Below are positions 30,621-44,100 of a DNA stretch of 64,000 nt, one piece after another. Each line of letters opens with the position of its first letter. Positions within the stretch are counted from its first letter, which is position 1. A program made the position numbers and the translations under genes. Location of the stretch: assembly GCF_041260155.1 (NCBI RefSeq), contig NC_091932.1:23716746-23780745 (forward strand), read 5' to 3'. Source of the stretch: Ptychodera flava. Its lineage: Eukaryota; Hemichordata; Enteropneusta; Ptychoderidae. The notes below the pieces were generated by a model that ran no database searches, was not told where the DNA came from, and worked only from the letters and a program-made list of their open reading frames with translations.

Positions 30621-31870
30621 TACTTGGAATACTTTGCGACCAAGAAAGTACCCCTTTAAAATATGTTCACAACTGATAACAATTTTGACTTTCTACATGC
30701 AGTTAATGATATTTTAACAGTGTATCATGAAAGGGACGAAGCTGACACAATTGCAGAGATGTATTTTTCTTGTCTCAAGTTAATTTTATTTACTATGTGA
30801 AAATTATTTAATTTAGTAATTTTCTATCCACATGATTTGAGAAGGCATTTTTATTTATTAGAACGTATTTGTTTGAGCTCTGCATTTTAGGAATACAAAA
30901 TGTGGAATAACAACTGCAACAGTCGCCATTTAACCTAAACCTGGCGAATTTTCTTCAAAAAGTGCCAGGTGCACATGATTTTCACATTTTTTTCTTTAAG
31001 TAACCAATTGAAATCCTTACATTCTCTGTATATTATTCACAAATATGTTTTCGTATAATTAATTCTTCTTTGTTTGCTATATCTTTGATCAACACCTCTA
31101 CTGCACACTTACCCTTTCCTCGGGCAAAGATTTCTTTATAATTTAATACTTTACAATCTGTCACTGAAAGATAAACCTGTAACATCAACATCGGTTAAAA
31201 TAACTTTACTTGATATCTTATATAGACAAGGAGTTCAAATTTTAAGTTGCATCGCTGGTCAATTCACATTACTTTTTAAAATCTCTTTATGAAAAATTGT
31301 GAACTTGACTACCTTGTCACCCGTTCTTTGTGATGATGTTAGTCATTACCCTCTGTGACAGATTTTGTGTAAATGAGCCTACAACATATATATTTTTTGA
31401 ATTTTACTTAGCATATCAACAGAAAGCGTATAGTACACATACGATAGTCATTAGTGAGCTCTCAAGACTTTTACGATACTTACGGTGATAAGGTAATATC
31501 GGAACTCTCTAGACAGCTTGATTTAACAATGAATAGACGGATATATATTGACAAGTCCAACTTTGGGATTTTCACTCTAGTGTCGAATTCGAAACTTTCT
31601 CTTTGTACACTTCAATGGATTTTCCTTATTTGAAAAGTGATACTAGTTCAGAAGAACTTCAATCTAGCTTTAGCCAGATAGGGACTCACTTTCTCAAATA
31701 ACCGTGTTTGTGTAGACCCATTTGCCTGGAGGTTGTTTCAGAGGGTTTTGTACCGTCCAAGTTAAGCTAAGTGCTTAAAATTTCAATTGTTATGTAACTT
31801 CTCCGTAATATCCTCTAGATTTACTTTCTGGCTTTAAGCAACATTTTTAATCAGAAAATCGCTGTTTTCA
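30621..31870 (-). repeat. 3' flank block of gene 3
   Basis: It carries 'aaaatatgttcac', 'gaaagggacgaagctga', 'gacaaggagttcaaat' and 'gggattttcactctag', as in the other flanks. It is closest to the 53.7-kb copy. Confidence 0.65.
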
Positions 31871-31943
31871 ACGCTTTTTGTCTTGTAACTTAATATTGTA
31901 GTGTATGTGAAATGTCCAAAGCTGTTGAATCATTAATATGCTT

Positions 31944-34182
31944 CTATTCTTTTATAACCGTAATAATGCTGTCGTCTGCTGGGAAATACATCTCGCTGTT
32001 CTCCTCGTAGCAAAGTTCTTTGAAGAATTTCATGAAATCACCAACTACCTCCGGAGGAGCTGTCTTTCTGAAGTCAAGTAGTTGCATTACAAAATCCAGC
32101 ATCATATTTCCGTCTTTGGAGTTTTCTTTGAAACACTCATCAACTTTGACACGTATTTTTCTGTGCTGAGTTTTTATCTTCACATCTGGGATACGGCGTT
32201 GTAACATTTCGCGCAGAATCGGTGACCCAACCTGTGATGACATAGAGTCGGATATGACATTACCAAAGCGGAGTATTATCTCCTCCCAGGCACCTGCGGA
32301 GAGGTACAAACAATGAAAGAGAGAAAGAATTTACTATATCATACCGGTATTTTGATGGCGCTCATACTGCTATCTGATTGCTCGAGAAATGAAAAAAAAG
32401 TGCTTTGTTTGCAATATATCACGGTGGGAACAGACACAATCTATCAGCTTCGCAAAATCCCCTTTTCAGTTTTCATGCCAGAATTTTAATTTAATATTAT
32501 GATATAACAGCAATAAACCACCCCAGCAACGGATAGACCACGAAATTTACACAATGCGGTCCATTGAAAATGTGCACTCGCTATCGCTCAAACACATACA
32601 TCGTGAACTGGTCAAAATAACGCGGTATACCATCGCTGGATGTGTTTTATTGCTTAAACACATATTATGTACAGTGTATTGAAACACGTGAGCTGATACG
32701 TTGAGACGTTTAAATAATCGTCCAACATTGATGCTTTTATTCAGAACTCGAGCTTGCTCTCAGTTATAGAAAACATTCCTTGATAACGCTTCACGTCAAA
32801 GATTCAATGTACTTTTATGATATGATAGCGATAAACCACTTTAGCTATGGGTATACTACTCGACTTTGACCAGTTAACCAAAAATGTTTGGCTATTGATC
32901 GTGCATATATACTGTGAACAGGTAAAAATTTAGTGGTATACCCAACACTATCGCAGTTTACTGCTAAATTACTGTAGCGTTGTTTTTTACGATTTGATTC
33001 TTAGCGCTATGGTTGACGGACTGAATCTTACCGATAACTACAAGAGCACACAGCATCCCTCCTTTATTAAGTCGTCCATATAGCTCTACTGTAGTGCCTT
33101 CAATATCTGCAAAATGATACGCACAGTGTTGAAGATGGATAATATCAAAGCCATTTCGCTGTTTTTCACTTTTTGTCTTCCTTAGATACTCTTCAATGGT
33201 GATAGGATTGAAGTCAAACTTTAAATTCTTCCAAAGACCGGCTTCCTGTTTCGATTCCACTACGGTTTTAAACATTTCTACTTGACTCTCAGCTGTTTCG
33301 ACGACCACGTACAAAATACTGCTGTATTTGCTGTTCAGTGTGTCAATTATTTGAATATCCGTGGTCCCTGTTAAAGTGTAGAGAAAACTGCGAATCAAAG
33401 AAACGTTGTAGCAGCTCTGAGAGCCTCGCAAATTTCGCCTAAGCCAGAGGGAAGTACATAAATAATGCTTGTCCGTACCTTCCATGGCGCCGTCACATCA
33501 CTTGCGAGTGACGTGTTTATGCTTATTTTTGCTAGTTTGTGTGTTTGTGATTGTGTTTCAATTTCATTGTACTTTTCTTATTAATCAAGAATATATTTTG
33601 AATGCCTATCAACCTTCACCATATAGGCCTAAGAACAGACAGCGAATATTGTTTGCAGCAAATGTTTCAGCATGCAATGGAATATAAAGAGCGTTATCGT
33701 GGTTGTAAACATCAATGTTGATTTGTGTGCATGTATTAACGACTGATTTCGCGATATTTTCGACAGTTCAAGCGACGGTAGGAACGAAGGAAGAAACAAA
33801 CGTTTGATTGATAACGTGTATTAGTCTCTCTTACAACAAGATCGGTAATCAGATATTATGCCCTTATATTATTCTACGTTCAGCTCGGAAAATACAACAG
33901 ACGTAATGACCGTGTCACAACAAGTCTTCGATTTGTGGTGACACACGTTACGTCACTTTACATATCACATGCAAAACAAAACAAAAATTGCCCTAAAACG
34001 GTAATTTTGCCATTTTTTTGTAATTTCAACAAATTAGGAGGGTAACACCTTTGCAAACATGTAATCAAAGCTGCGGTTCTTGAGTTTCTTATGTTAGCAA
34101 TCGTTGAAATTTGTTACATTTTCTAAGCTCTTTTGCATGCTTGCAAGAAAACTCTTTTACATACATACATACATACATACAT

Positions 34183-34219
<37 letters not shown>

Positions 34220-34451
34220 TAGACAGACAATGTGTTGCAATTCAATCACCCTTACCATCAGCACTTCCTACAGCAAGTACTCGAAGCGTAGAATCTTCGT
34301 TTCTATAGCACACAAAACTCTCAAATGTATCCTTTAGAGTCTTCTGGTGTTGAGGGAGAAAACGGTCGTCAAATCCATAACGTCTTATAACTGCATACCG
34401 TTCAAAGTATTCTTTGGGGAAGAGAACTAAAGGCTTCAAGTCGTGAGTCAT
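31944..34451 (-). CDS. HNMT-like methyltransferase, gene 3
   Basis: Coding exons 34256-34451, 33032-33367 and 31944-32293, 293 residues. Exon 1 reads MTHDLKPLVLFPKEYFER and ends in motif I LRVLAVGSADG. Exon 2 starts TTDIQIIDTL, has YVVVET where the others have VVEP, and keeps FDIIHLQHCAYHF. Exon 3 has GAWEE, DGNMMLDF and TAPPEV. Donors are GTAAGG and GTAAGA; acceptors are TTAACAG and TCCGCAG. The introns are the compact form, 888 and 738 bp. Exons 1 and 3 ally it with gene 1, exon 2 mostly with gene 2. The change of VVEP to VVET keeps the acidic residue 89. A SAM-dependent methyltransferase of unknown substrate. Confidence 0.88.
34162..34228. repeat. (TACA)n/(GACA)n in gene 3 intron 1
   Basis: Tetranucleotide repeats about 30 bp downstream of the exon 1 donor, occupying the place of the AG tracts of genes 1, 2 and 4. 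Confidence 0.95.
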
Positions 34452-34689
34452 TGTGAGCTTAAAGGGAAAGAAAAGAGGCGAGACATGAACAAAACGCTAC
34501 AGATATAAATAGGCTATGGTCTGATATAGTTGAACATTGTAAATTAGTTTTGTCATCGCGACTTGAATGCTTTTAACCATTTTGACTCGTATGTAATCAC
34601 ACTAATTATTTCCTTCACTCTTTCTTCTATTTTTAATGAGGGTATCTGATAACTAAGGGTCAAGTGTGAAATTGAACTTCACATTATGC

Positions 34690-34960
34690 TGTAAGCGTTT
34701 GTTAGACACGTTCTGTGACTGAGAATTACACAAAACCAATGCCATTCTTGTGAGTTCTTTGTGTGTCAGCAACCATCAGACTGATTCTTCGCAGCCCATT
34801 GCAACTAAGTTGCGACATATCATATCATATCATATCATATCATATCATATCATATCATATCATATCATATCATATCATATCATATCTTCTATCAATCTTC
34901 ATATATCCTATCATGTCATAACATGTCATATCATATCACATCACATTAGTTTTTATTACA
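34690..34960 (+). repeat. (TATCA)n module upstream of gene 3
   Basis: The unique part ('agacacgttctgtgac', 'caaccatcagactgattctt', 'aagttgcgacatatc') is followed by about 70 bp of perfect TATCA pentamers, then decayed ones. It lies 240-510 bp upstream of the gene 3 start codon. Confidence 0.8.
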
Positions 34961-35514
34961 TGCCTCGTATATCGAACGTCGCGCGCTCCATAGGATTCAA
35001 TGGTAACTCGCCGATGACCTCGCGGGCCGCATAGTCATCACTGGACTGAAAGTGAATCGGAACTATTATCAACTTGAAAACTTTCGGATGTAAAAGTCTT
35101 GAAATTTCATATTTTGCACAGAGAATCCGGTTTTTCGAAAATTTCACATAAAAATGTTGATAAACCGCATAACGTTAGATCAGATCTATTTTCATAATGG
35201 GATGGTAGACTGAAAACGAGATGGGAGAGTGTTGAAATAAGTTGGAAAAGGAAAAGGCATTGGGTAATGATGTTATCGTTGCTGAGCATTTGATTTATGC
35301 GAATCTTTGTGTTTTGTTGAGCAGGTGTCTGACTAGCTTTTTAGGGGTCCAAGCCTACCGGCTGGGCCCCTATTGGTTTTACTGGAGTTCAATATTCTTC
35401 TTCTCGTTCTTCTGCTCTTTTTTGTCGATCTAGAACTCAAACACCGCTTACCGCAAACTTCTAAAGTCTCATAGGTACCTATGAGATCTCGTGCACCTGG
35501 GTATACAAATTTCG

Positions 35515-37262
35515 ATTGGTCACGTGACCTGGCGGCCATATTGGATTTTTAAAAAACCTAAAAATGGCTTCTCCTGATGATCCAAGGTGTCTGGTGAATT
35601 CGAATTTTTTCATATAGCAAGCAAGACCTTCGGTCATGAGAATTTGCAAATAAAATCGCGTGCGGTCACGTGACTTTGGCGGCCGTATTGGATTTTCAAA
35701 AAAAAATACCAATTTAATCTTCAAAAATTATTCTTCTCCAGAACCAACTCATCGTTTGAGCTGAAAATTTCCTCATGTCATCCTTAGCGTGATCTCTTTC
35801 AAGTTTGCGAAAGAAATTTGGATCGGTCACGTGATTTGGCCGCCATATTGGATTTTCGAAAATATCAATTTCATCTTCAAAAATCTTCTTCTCCAGAACT
35901 AAAACACGGATTGAGCTGAAATTTTACTCATGTCATTCCTAGAGTGATCTCTTTCAAGTTTGCAAGAGCCATTTGGATCAATCACGTGATTTGGCCGCCA
36001 TATTGGATTTTCGAAAAATACCAATTTAATCTTCAAAACAATCTTCTCCTTAAGAACTAAAACACCGATTGAGCTGAAATTTTACTCATGTCATCCTTAG
36101 AGTGATCTCTTTCAAGTTTGTAAGAGACATTTGGATCGTTCACGTGATTTGGCCGCCATATTGGATTTTCGAAAAATACCAATGTAATCTTCAAAAATCT
36201 TCTTCCCCAGAACCAATACACCTATTGAGCTAAAATGTTACACATATCATCCATAGAGTGATCTCTTTCAAGTTTGCAAACGACATTTAGATCGGTCACA
36301 TGATTTTGCCGCCATATTGGATTTCCGAAAAAGGCCAATTTAATCTTTAAAAATCTTCTCCTCCAGAACCAAAACACCAATTGAGCTGAGATTTTACATG
36401 TGTTATCCTTAGAGTGCTCTCTTCCAAGTTTGCAAAAGAAATATGGATCGGTCACATGATTTCACCGCCATATTGGATTTTCGAAAATATCAATTTCATC
36501 TTCAAAAATCTTCTTCTCCAGAACTAAAACACGGATTGAGCTGAAATTTTACTCATGTCATTCCTAGAGTGATCTCTTTCAAGTTTGCAAGAGCCATTTG
36601 GATCGATCACGTGATTTGGCCGCCATATTGGATTTTCGAAAAATACCAATGTAATCTTCAAAAATCTTCTTCCCCAGAACCAATACACCTATTGAGCTAA
36701 AATGTTACACATATCATCCATAGAGTGATCTCTTTCAAGTTTGCAAACGACATTTGGATCGGTCACATGATTTTGCCGCCATATTGGATTTTCGAAAAAT
36801 ACCAATTTAATCTTTAAAAATCTTCTTCCCCAGAACCAAAACACCAATTGAGCTAAAATTTTACACATATCATCCATAGAGTGATCTCTTTCAAGTTTGC
36901 AAACGACATTTGGATCGGTCACATGATTTCGCCGCCATATTGGATTTTCGAAAAAGGCCAATTTAATCTTTAAAAATCTTCTCCTCCAGAACCAAAACAC
37001 CAATTGAGCTGAGATTTTACATGTGTTATCCTTAGAGTGCTCTCTTCCAAGTTTGCAAAAGACATATGGATCGGTCACATGATTTCGCCGCCATATTGGA
37101 TTTTCGAAAAGTACCAATTTAATCTTTAAAAATCTTCTCCTCCAGAACTAAAACACCGATTGAGCTGAAATTTTACTCATGTCATCCTTAGAGTGATCTC
37201 TTCCAAGTTTGCAAACAGCATTCGATCGGTCAAGCAGTTTGGCCGCCATATTTGATTTTGCA
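35515..37262. repeat. Tandem array, ~155-bp unit, about 12 copies
   Basis: Each unit carries TCACGTGATTTGGCCGCCAT then ATTGGATTTTCGAAAA, 'aatcttcaaaaatcttcttc', 'gattgagctgaaattttac' and 'gtgatctctttcaagtttgc'. The CCATATTGG core recurs near 35537, 35685, 35845, 35998, 36157, 36313, 36477, 36625, 36779, 36936, 37092 and 37247. Spacing of 147-164 bp is often close to 156, so long minus-strand frames stay open by periodicity. Those frames are not called genes. The array is preceded by 'aggggtccaagc...gggcccctattgg'. Confidence 0.9.
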
Positions 37263-37589
37263 TTAAAAATATGATTAACATTGAAACGTACAGTAACTAC
37301 GAGATGATCTAATAAATCCTCCTTTAGGTAAAAGATACAAAAGACTTTTCCAAGCTCAAATTTTCCACATAATATCATGAATGCAAGGACTTGAAACCAC
37401 GATAATTGCTTTGGCCCCGCCAACGCTGCTTGTAGCTTTAATTATTTATGGTTTTATTCATAGATTCTAATGCACTGGACTATGTGTCCTATTGTGAAAG
37501 ACAAATCTATTGGCCTGATATCAGTAGATTACTAGACCAATTGTAATTTTCACAGCCATTTCGAAATTGTTGAAGTTATGTATTTTATC

Positions 37590-37890
37590 TCGGACGGCAA
37601 ACTCGTTAAAAACGAGCGGTCTGCAGTTGTATTGAAGGAATTGTGGATTTTTACAAACGACAGGATGGACGGGTGTATATCTGTTTTATGGATACTACAA
37701 AGGACTTCGACGGGGTAAATCATTGGACTTTATTTAGAAAATTGATTAGGAATATTATATTCCAGTGTTCGTTATTCGCAAGTTACAGTTTTGGTACAGT
37801 TGAGCAAAACCTTTTAGTGTTTTCAATGGCGTACTTCAAGGTAGCGTTCTCTCACCATTTGTTTTTGCTCTTTAGGGACTGGTCCGTTTC
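37590..37890 (+). mobile_element. LINE reverse-transcriptase fragment
   Basis: The plus strand reads YICFMDTTKDFDGVNHWTLF, the RT palm motif (consensus F-D-A-T/S-K-A-F-D-x-V-N-H) of CR1/L2-like LINEs. A region corresponding to the next RT segment follows (NGVLQGSVLSPF in another frame near 37825-37860). It is short and broken. Confidence 0.65.
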
Positions 37891-38037
37891 TTCGGCCGGA
37901 GGGGGAATTTGGACTATTTTTTTCCGACGTCAAAAAGTGGCTGACCCCTCTATTCACACTTTAGAAAACAGGGTGACCCTCTCCCTGTGCGCGAAAAGGT
38001 AAAACAGAAGATGGAATATAAACTCAATAATTCAGTG

Positions 38038-38275
<238 letters not shown>

Positions 38276-38715
38276 ATTAATTAATTAATTGATTTTAAAT
38301 TTTGGGGTTAATTTTAAAATGTAAATTTTAAACCTACAGTCATTCTGTGTTGTAAAGAAATTGTTGTGTTGCAGTTGTAAGATAGGAATTTAGAAGTGTA
38401 AATTATAAAAATTGAATAAAGTATTTTGAGTGAGCTGTATTCCCCACTTTCTATGCATAACCAGAAAGGAGAATGTGATTGTGAAATATAAGTGCATGCT
38501 GCTTTCTAATACTGCATTTTCATATGGAAAACAGAATAGTATCAGGAACTTGTCATGCTTTTCATATGAACTGCAGATTTCACAATGATTAGTACAATTT
38601 GCAAAACAGACTTTCAATTTACATATATATATTAAGATATTTTCGACATATATCTCTTATATATCAAAATATTGCGCCCGAAGGACGCACTGAAAAATAT
38701 TAAACATCCAGATCT

Positions 38716-38717
<2 letters not shown>

Positions 38718-38790
<73 letters not shown>
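38718..38790. repeat. (TA)n
   Basis: Dinucleotide tract in the spacer between the LINE fragment at 37.6 kb and the upstream block of gene 3. No gene is seen from 38276 to 39129. Confidence 0.95.
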
Positions 38791-38792
<2 letters not shown>

Positions 38793-39129
38793 GTACGTCT
38801 GATAAATAAAAATTCATGCGGCAGAAGGGCATGCTTGAAAATACATCTGATATCCGAAAAATGCAACTGAATGATGAAATTTGTGGCTGGCAAAGTGCAT
38901 TTTAGGCAAGTATGAGCCCATGTCAAAATTTAAAATCACGCTGACAACCCCCCCCCCCCCCATTGGGCATTTCAAAAATATGCTGACCCCTCTATGCCCT
39001 ATCACCAAAGTCAAAAACAGGGTGATGCTGCTTGGCAAACTGTAATATTAGACATTTATTTTATGAAGATAATTTAGCCTGTACCTTCCCAGGGAAAAAC
39101 CACATTTTAGACGCACTGATGTATTCTCT

Positions 39130-40210
39130 GGACTGCAGGTTAAGGAGACTTGTCCAAAATTTATCCAGCTCTTATGATCACACATGTGCATTGTGCTACT
39201 TTTCCCCGCCGTATAGATTTTTAAGCCATTTACCGCCTTTCTTCGCCATCCTGTGTAGAAATTTAACAGCAGATGCCAAGGTGTTCGTGTGTTACCAGCC
39301 CTTTGCAGCATCTGTTTGTAAATCTAGGATGACGGAAGTTAACAAAAACGTGACCCCAGTGTTAGTAAAGATGACGTACCTATTTTTTGACCTTTTGCCC
39401 TGACTCAGAAACTCCAACAAAAAACTCAAGCGTAAGCGATGCCATGCCAATGTTGAATTGCCTCATTTCTATGTCATAAGATAGAGCCGTATGAAATCAT
39501 TCAATTAGTAATGCTTGCACCCATATACGAAGGGAAACTCTCTCATCGCATTTTGTGCGGTTGTTTTGCAAAACTATATGTCGACCTACGCCTCGACATT
39601 TTAAAGCCAACCTCTGATAGTTAACGATCTTTCAAGAGTACAGACACAATGTACAACCTACTAGTGAATACGACAGCTGCTATAGTAACCAAGGTCTCGA
39701 AGACGATTGGCATGAAATTTAAACTTTGTCCACCTATTCTTAATCCAGAAATTGAGCGAAGAAAACGGCACGTAAAAACAGACAGCAATGGCATGGATTC
39801 AAATCTGAGCCATGTGACTATGTTAAGAGAATCGGGCCACGTTCGTCAAATGCGTTACGACTGAAAGGGCGTTGCTTCTTTTAGCAAATAACTCAGGAAG
39901 CACAATTTATATGTGCCAATATATAATCACTGTATTATTCAATGAATATCGATCTTACCTTCTAGATGACGTGTCGAATGTACAGTTATTGCACCCAAGG
40001 CGGGTATTGTGTTTAGTTATGCGCAAGAACGGAATGAGCACTATTTATTGCAAGGCGCTTGTACCTATGGAAATGCGGTCACGACATGCGACCTGCAACT
40101 ATAAAGCTTAAGCTGCGACGTGAGACTGCGACCTGCGACATAGCGCCCTCGATCTACAGATATGAGTTAGGGCTGATGATAAGTAACTGACCTGCGAGTA
40201 TTTAATAATG
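39130..40210 (-). promoter_or_regulatory. Upstream block of gene 3: likely promoter and non-coding first exon
   Basis: Closely parallel to 12950-13990. The proposed exon ends CATCTAGAAG with donor GTAAGATCG (last exon base 39959). The minus-strand TATTAAATACTCGCAGGTC near 40187-40205 replaces the TATA-like AATAAATA. It directly abuts a neighbouring unit's flank at 40215. Confidence 0.42.
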
Positions 40211-40284
40211 TACCATCCTTACCAGAGACAACCAGTGCTGAGTCACTACAAAAGAAGTTTTAGGTTTACAGCAGAACGCATTTC

Positions 40285-40870
40285 CAATATGGACCCTTGA
40301 GGCACCCGATAGTTAATTTGATTAACAGATGACATATGACCAATCACGTTAACCACCTGCTGTCTGCCAGTCAAATAAAATCTAAAAAATGAATAGCAGT
40401 GTGACTTATTCTTCAATGATCCACTGTGTCAAACGCTTTCTGAAGGTGATATGCACTATCCCCGTTTGTTTTCCCTGATCAATTTCGTGTTTAATATAAT
40501 CAGTGATATTAATCAAGCATGTATCAGTAACAACTGGTTGATTACTCTGGCCTAATCCTTATTTATATTGATAAAGTAAGTTATTTTAAAGATGTTATTC
40601 TTTTAGCTGGTCAAATATAATTCTCTAACATTTTAGAAACAATACTTGTAATTGAAACGGTCTGGTAATTATATGAACCATCAAAGGTTTTGTCATTCGT
40701 TTGTAAGCTGGAACAACTCTGGCATTCTTTAAATCATTTCGAACAACTTGCTTATGGATTGATAATTTGATGACATAAGATAGACGTAATCTAGTCATTG
40801 CCGTTTCCGATAAATTTCCGATAATTTCTCTTGGAATATTATCTAATGTTGTTGATTTAGTGCTGTCAAA
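40285..40870 (-). mobile_element. LINE reverse-transcriptase fragment
   Basis: The minus strand shows CLINITDYIKHEIDQGKQTG, FYLTGRQQVVNVIGHMSSVN and INYRVPQGSILE, standard RT motifs of Jockey/CR1-like LINEs. At least two frame changes and several stops break it. A different family from the element at 41.4 kb. Confidence 0.7.
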
Positions 40871-41007
40871 AGGGAAAAGATGCTTATAACGACAGAATCA
40901 ACATTGACGGAAAGTTTGAAACCTTTTTCTACAATTTTGTCAGTATAATCTGTTTTATCTCGGTCTATACAAAAACTGATATGAATTGAACTGTTTGAGC
41001 ATTTCAT

Positions 41008-41068
41008 ATAAAACAGTAAAAATAAGATCAACGAAATATTTCGTTGATCTTATTTTGACTGTTTTATG
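41008..41068. repeat. Near-perfect palindrome
   Basis: Arms of about 28 bp (ATAAAACAGT, AAAATAAGATCAACGAAAT and its complement) meet with almost no loop at ATATT near 41038. It lies between the LINE fragment and the remnant flank. Confidence 0.8.
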
Positions 41069-41189
41069 TGAATCAACTTGAACTTTACAGACTTTCCTGG
41101 TACAGTAACAGCAGGTAACATAGTGATCGCTTTTTCCGATTGGTAAAACGCTAGATTGGAATATTTTGTCATGATCTTAGGTCAATTTA

Positions 41190-44100
41190 AGGTCAATGAT
41201 AATAGAACAATGATGAGTGACCATTGTAGGTTCAATTTCAATTGTTTAAAATATGCTGCATCTTTAGTAAATTCAAAGTAATTTTCAAAATTCCTTATAA
41301 AAAGGTGGACTTGACGACCTTGTCAGCAGTCCTTTCTGATGATGAAGACACTACCCTCTGTGGCCGATATCATTTAGATAAGTCTACAATTATCTTCAAA
41401 GTCAAGTTTGCTATTGGTGAATAAATGCTTAAAATTTTGTTACGCTTATCAAACCTTATGTAAACCGTATTGGAATAATGAACTTACTAATTTGTGAAAT
41501 GATAAGGAGAAAGATTTTGTTCGGTTCAGAGGACGGAGTGACAGAAAACGTGCGTTTCATTCAATATTCAAACACGCCAGGTTAATTTTTGATAAGAAAT
41601 TACGTCACTCTGAAAGGGTGTACAAAAATAATGTTATTAATGATATTGAATTCAGTTGCATAGAAAATCCACGTCGGTTTTGGGACAATTTGAAAAGACT
41701 GGGGCTATTAATAACAAATCGATACCATAGAAGTTTACGATGACACTGGTAGTATTATTTGTAGTAATAACGATGTGCTTAACACTTGGCAGCTTGAATT
41801 TTCTGCATTGTATCGTAATTCAGAGAATATATAAACTTTGACACTGCTTTCTATGATAAGATGATTTGTCATAAAAACTTCTTGGAAAGCAAATCTTGAA
41901 GATCCGTTTTATCAGAGTAATGTATTCTTAAATCGGAATTTCACAATTGAAGAGGATAGAAAAGTTGTCCGGGAAGCAAAATCAGGGAAAGCTGTTGGCT
42001 TAGATAAAATTCCATTAGAGGTTTTAAGCAATTTCAGTGCTCCACCACCTATTTCAGCTGTGTTTTGATTCGAATCAAATCAATAATGTTTGGAAAAAAT
42101 CAATTGTGTCTCCTATTTAAAAATCAGGTACAAAAGATAAACAGATCCCCTTGAATTACAGAGGTATAAGTCTTCAATCAACTATATCCAAACTGTATAG
42201 CTAATTGTTGAATGGTAGGATTTTACAGTATTTCGATGAGCGTAATATTCTACTAGATGAACAAAATGGCTTTCGTTAAAATGGGTCATGTCAGGATCAT
42301 ATATTTGTTTTATCTTCAATTCTTTGAAATAGGCTTGTCCATGGTTTTGTCAACTTTTGCTACATTTATTGATTTCCAGAAAGCCTTTGATTATGTGGAT
42401 AGGGATGCTTTATTATACAAACTGTTACTAAATTGCATTGATGGCAAAATGTATAAAGGTATAAATGTCATGTATAGTAATACAGAGGCATGTGTAAAGG
42501 TCAATGATTTGTATACTGAATGGCTTGACACAATATTGGGAGTTCGTCAAGGCGATAACTTATTACCATCCTTATTTTCCCCTTTATAAATGATTTAGCT
42601 GTAGAGTTAAAATCGCTCCAGAAAGGTATCATGGTCGATAATTACAATGTATCTATTCTCTTGTATGCAGACGATTTTGTTAAAATTTCTGACAACGAAA
42701 CTGATGTGCAGTTCATGTTAAATTATGTAAATGACTAGTGTTCAAAATGGAGACTTGTCATAAATAACTTCAAATCAAAGGTGATTCACTTTCGAAAACC
42801 AGGTTATTACAGAAGTGATGTTCAATTTCATATAGGTGAAAATATTGTGAATTATACTGATAACTACAAATACCTAGGCATTGTACTCAATGAACTTTTA
42901 GAGTTCTCTGTTACATCATCTTATCTGGTTGAGTCAGCCAATAGAGCACTTGGGTTTATTATTTCAAAGATCAAAACTCTTAAAAGTATGGGTTTTAACA
43001 CATATACAAAGCTTTGCAATCCATGTGTAGCCCCAAAACTAGACTATGGTCCAGCTATTTGGGCTTACGGTAAACATCCAAAGTGTGACTCGGTTCAAAA
43101 CCATGCTTTACCGTTCTTTTTAGGGTTCGTATATTTATACCTATTGATGCCATATCTGATGACACAGCGTGGAATTCATGTCATGTGCGAAGATACACTT
43201 GGATACTCAGATATTGGAATCATCTTGTTAGCCTTGATGGAAACTGACTAACAAAGAAAATATTTCTCTTGGACTATACTCTTAAGCAGTCCCATTGGTC
43301 TTTTGATGTATGTAATATTTTTGGTGACCTGAATTTTGATACAGATGGACTACTTTATGTAAACTTAAGTCCAGCCTCAAGTCGTTTGCGACTTGAACAT
43401 TCAACTGCCCGGTGTGAATGTGTAAACCTAAAACCAAAACTAAGAAGATATGTGCTCTTTAAAACTGATTATAATGTAGAATGCTATTTATCGATGTGTC
43501 TGTCTCGTAAACAGCGATCTTTATTGGCTAAATTTAGAGCCGGTGGTTTGCCTTTACGAATAGAAACTGGAATTTATCTGGAAGAAGCTGTTGACAATAG
43601 AGTATGTATTTTCTGTAATCAAAATGCTATAGAAAATGAGACGCACTTTCTTTTTCATTGTAATCTTTATGATCATTTGAGGGAAATGTATTTAAATTCA
43701 AATACTGATTATTAAATTTTGACATCAGATACCGAGACATGTAAATTTTTGATGTATAGAAGTGTTAGGGGAATATCAAAGTTCTTTGAACATGCATTTA
43801 CAAGGAGAAAGAGCATTATATGAGAATGTTTGAATACGCATTGATTTCTGCTTACAATTCCTTCGTGACCTATAATTTGTTCTGTTTTGGGAGGTGTTAA
43901 CCTTATGCTGAATTGTATTTTTTTGAACCATGGATATCTCATGTCACTACAATGAACTTAAATAACTAACTAACTATCAATGGAAATCTTTTAGACGACA
44001 CGCCACGTTAGTCCTTAGTGAGCTATCTAGACTTTTATGGTCTTTCCAGTAATAAGGTAATATCAGAAACTTCCAGACATTCAACCTGATTGAACTATAA

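Noticed and set aside
36222-37117. Minus-strand frames with repeated WRRNHVTDP-type peptides
   Set aside because: Explained by a tandem array whose period is near a multiple of three; no start, splice or domain support.
41447-43972. Host gene encoding three adjacent plus-strand proteins (42257-43715)
   Set aside because: Reverse-transcriptase motifs, loss of the frame between segments and the repeat tail show one decayed LINE.
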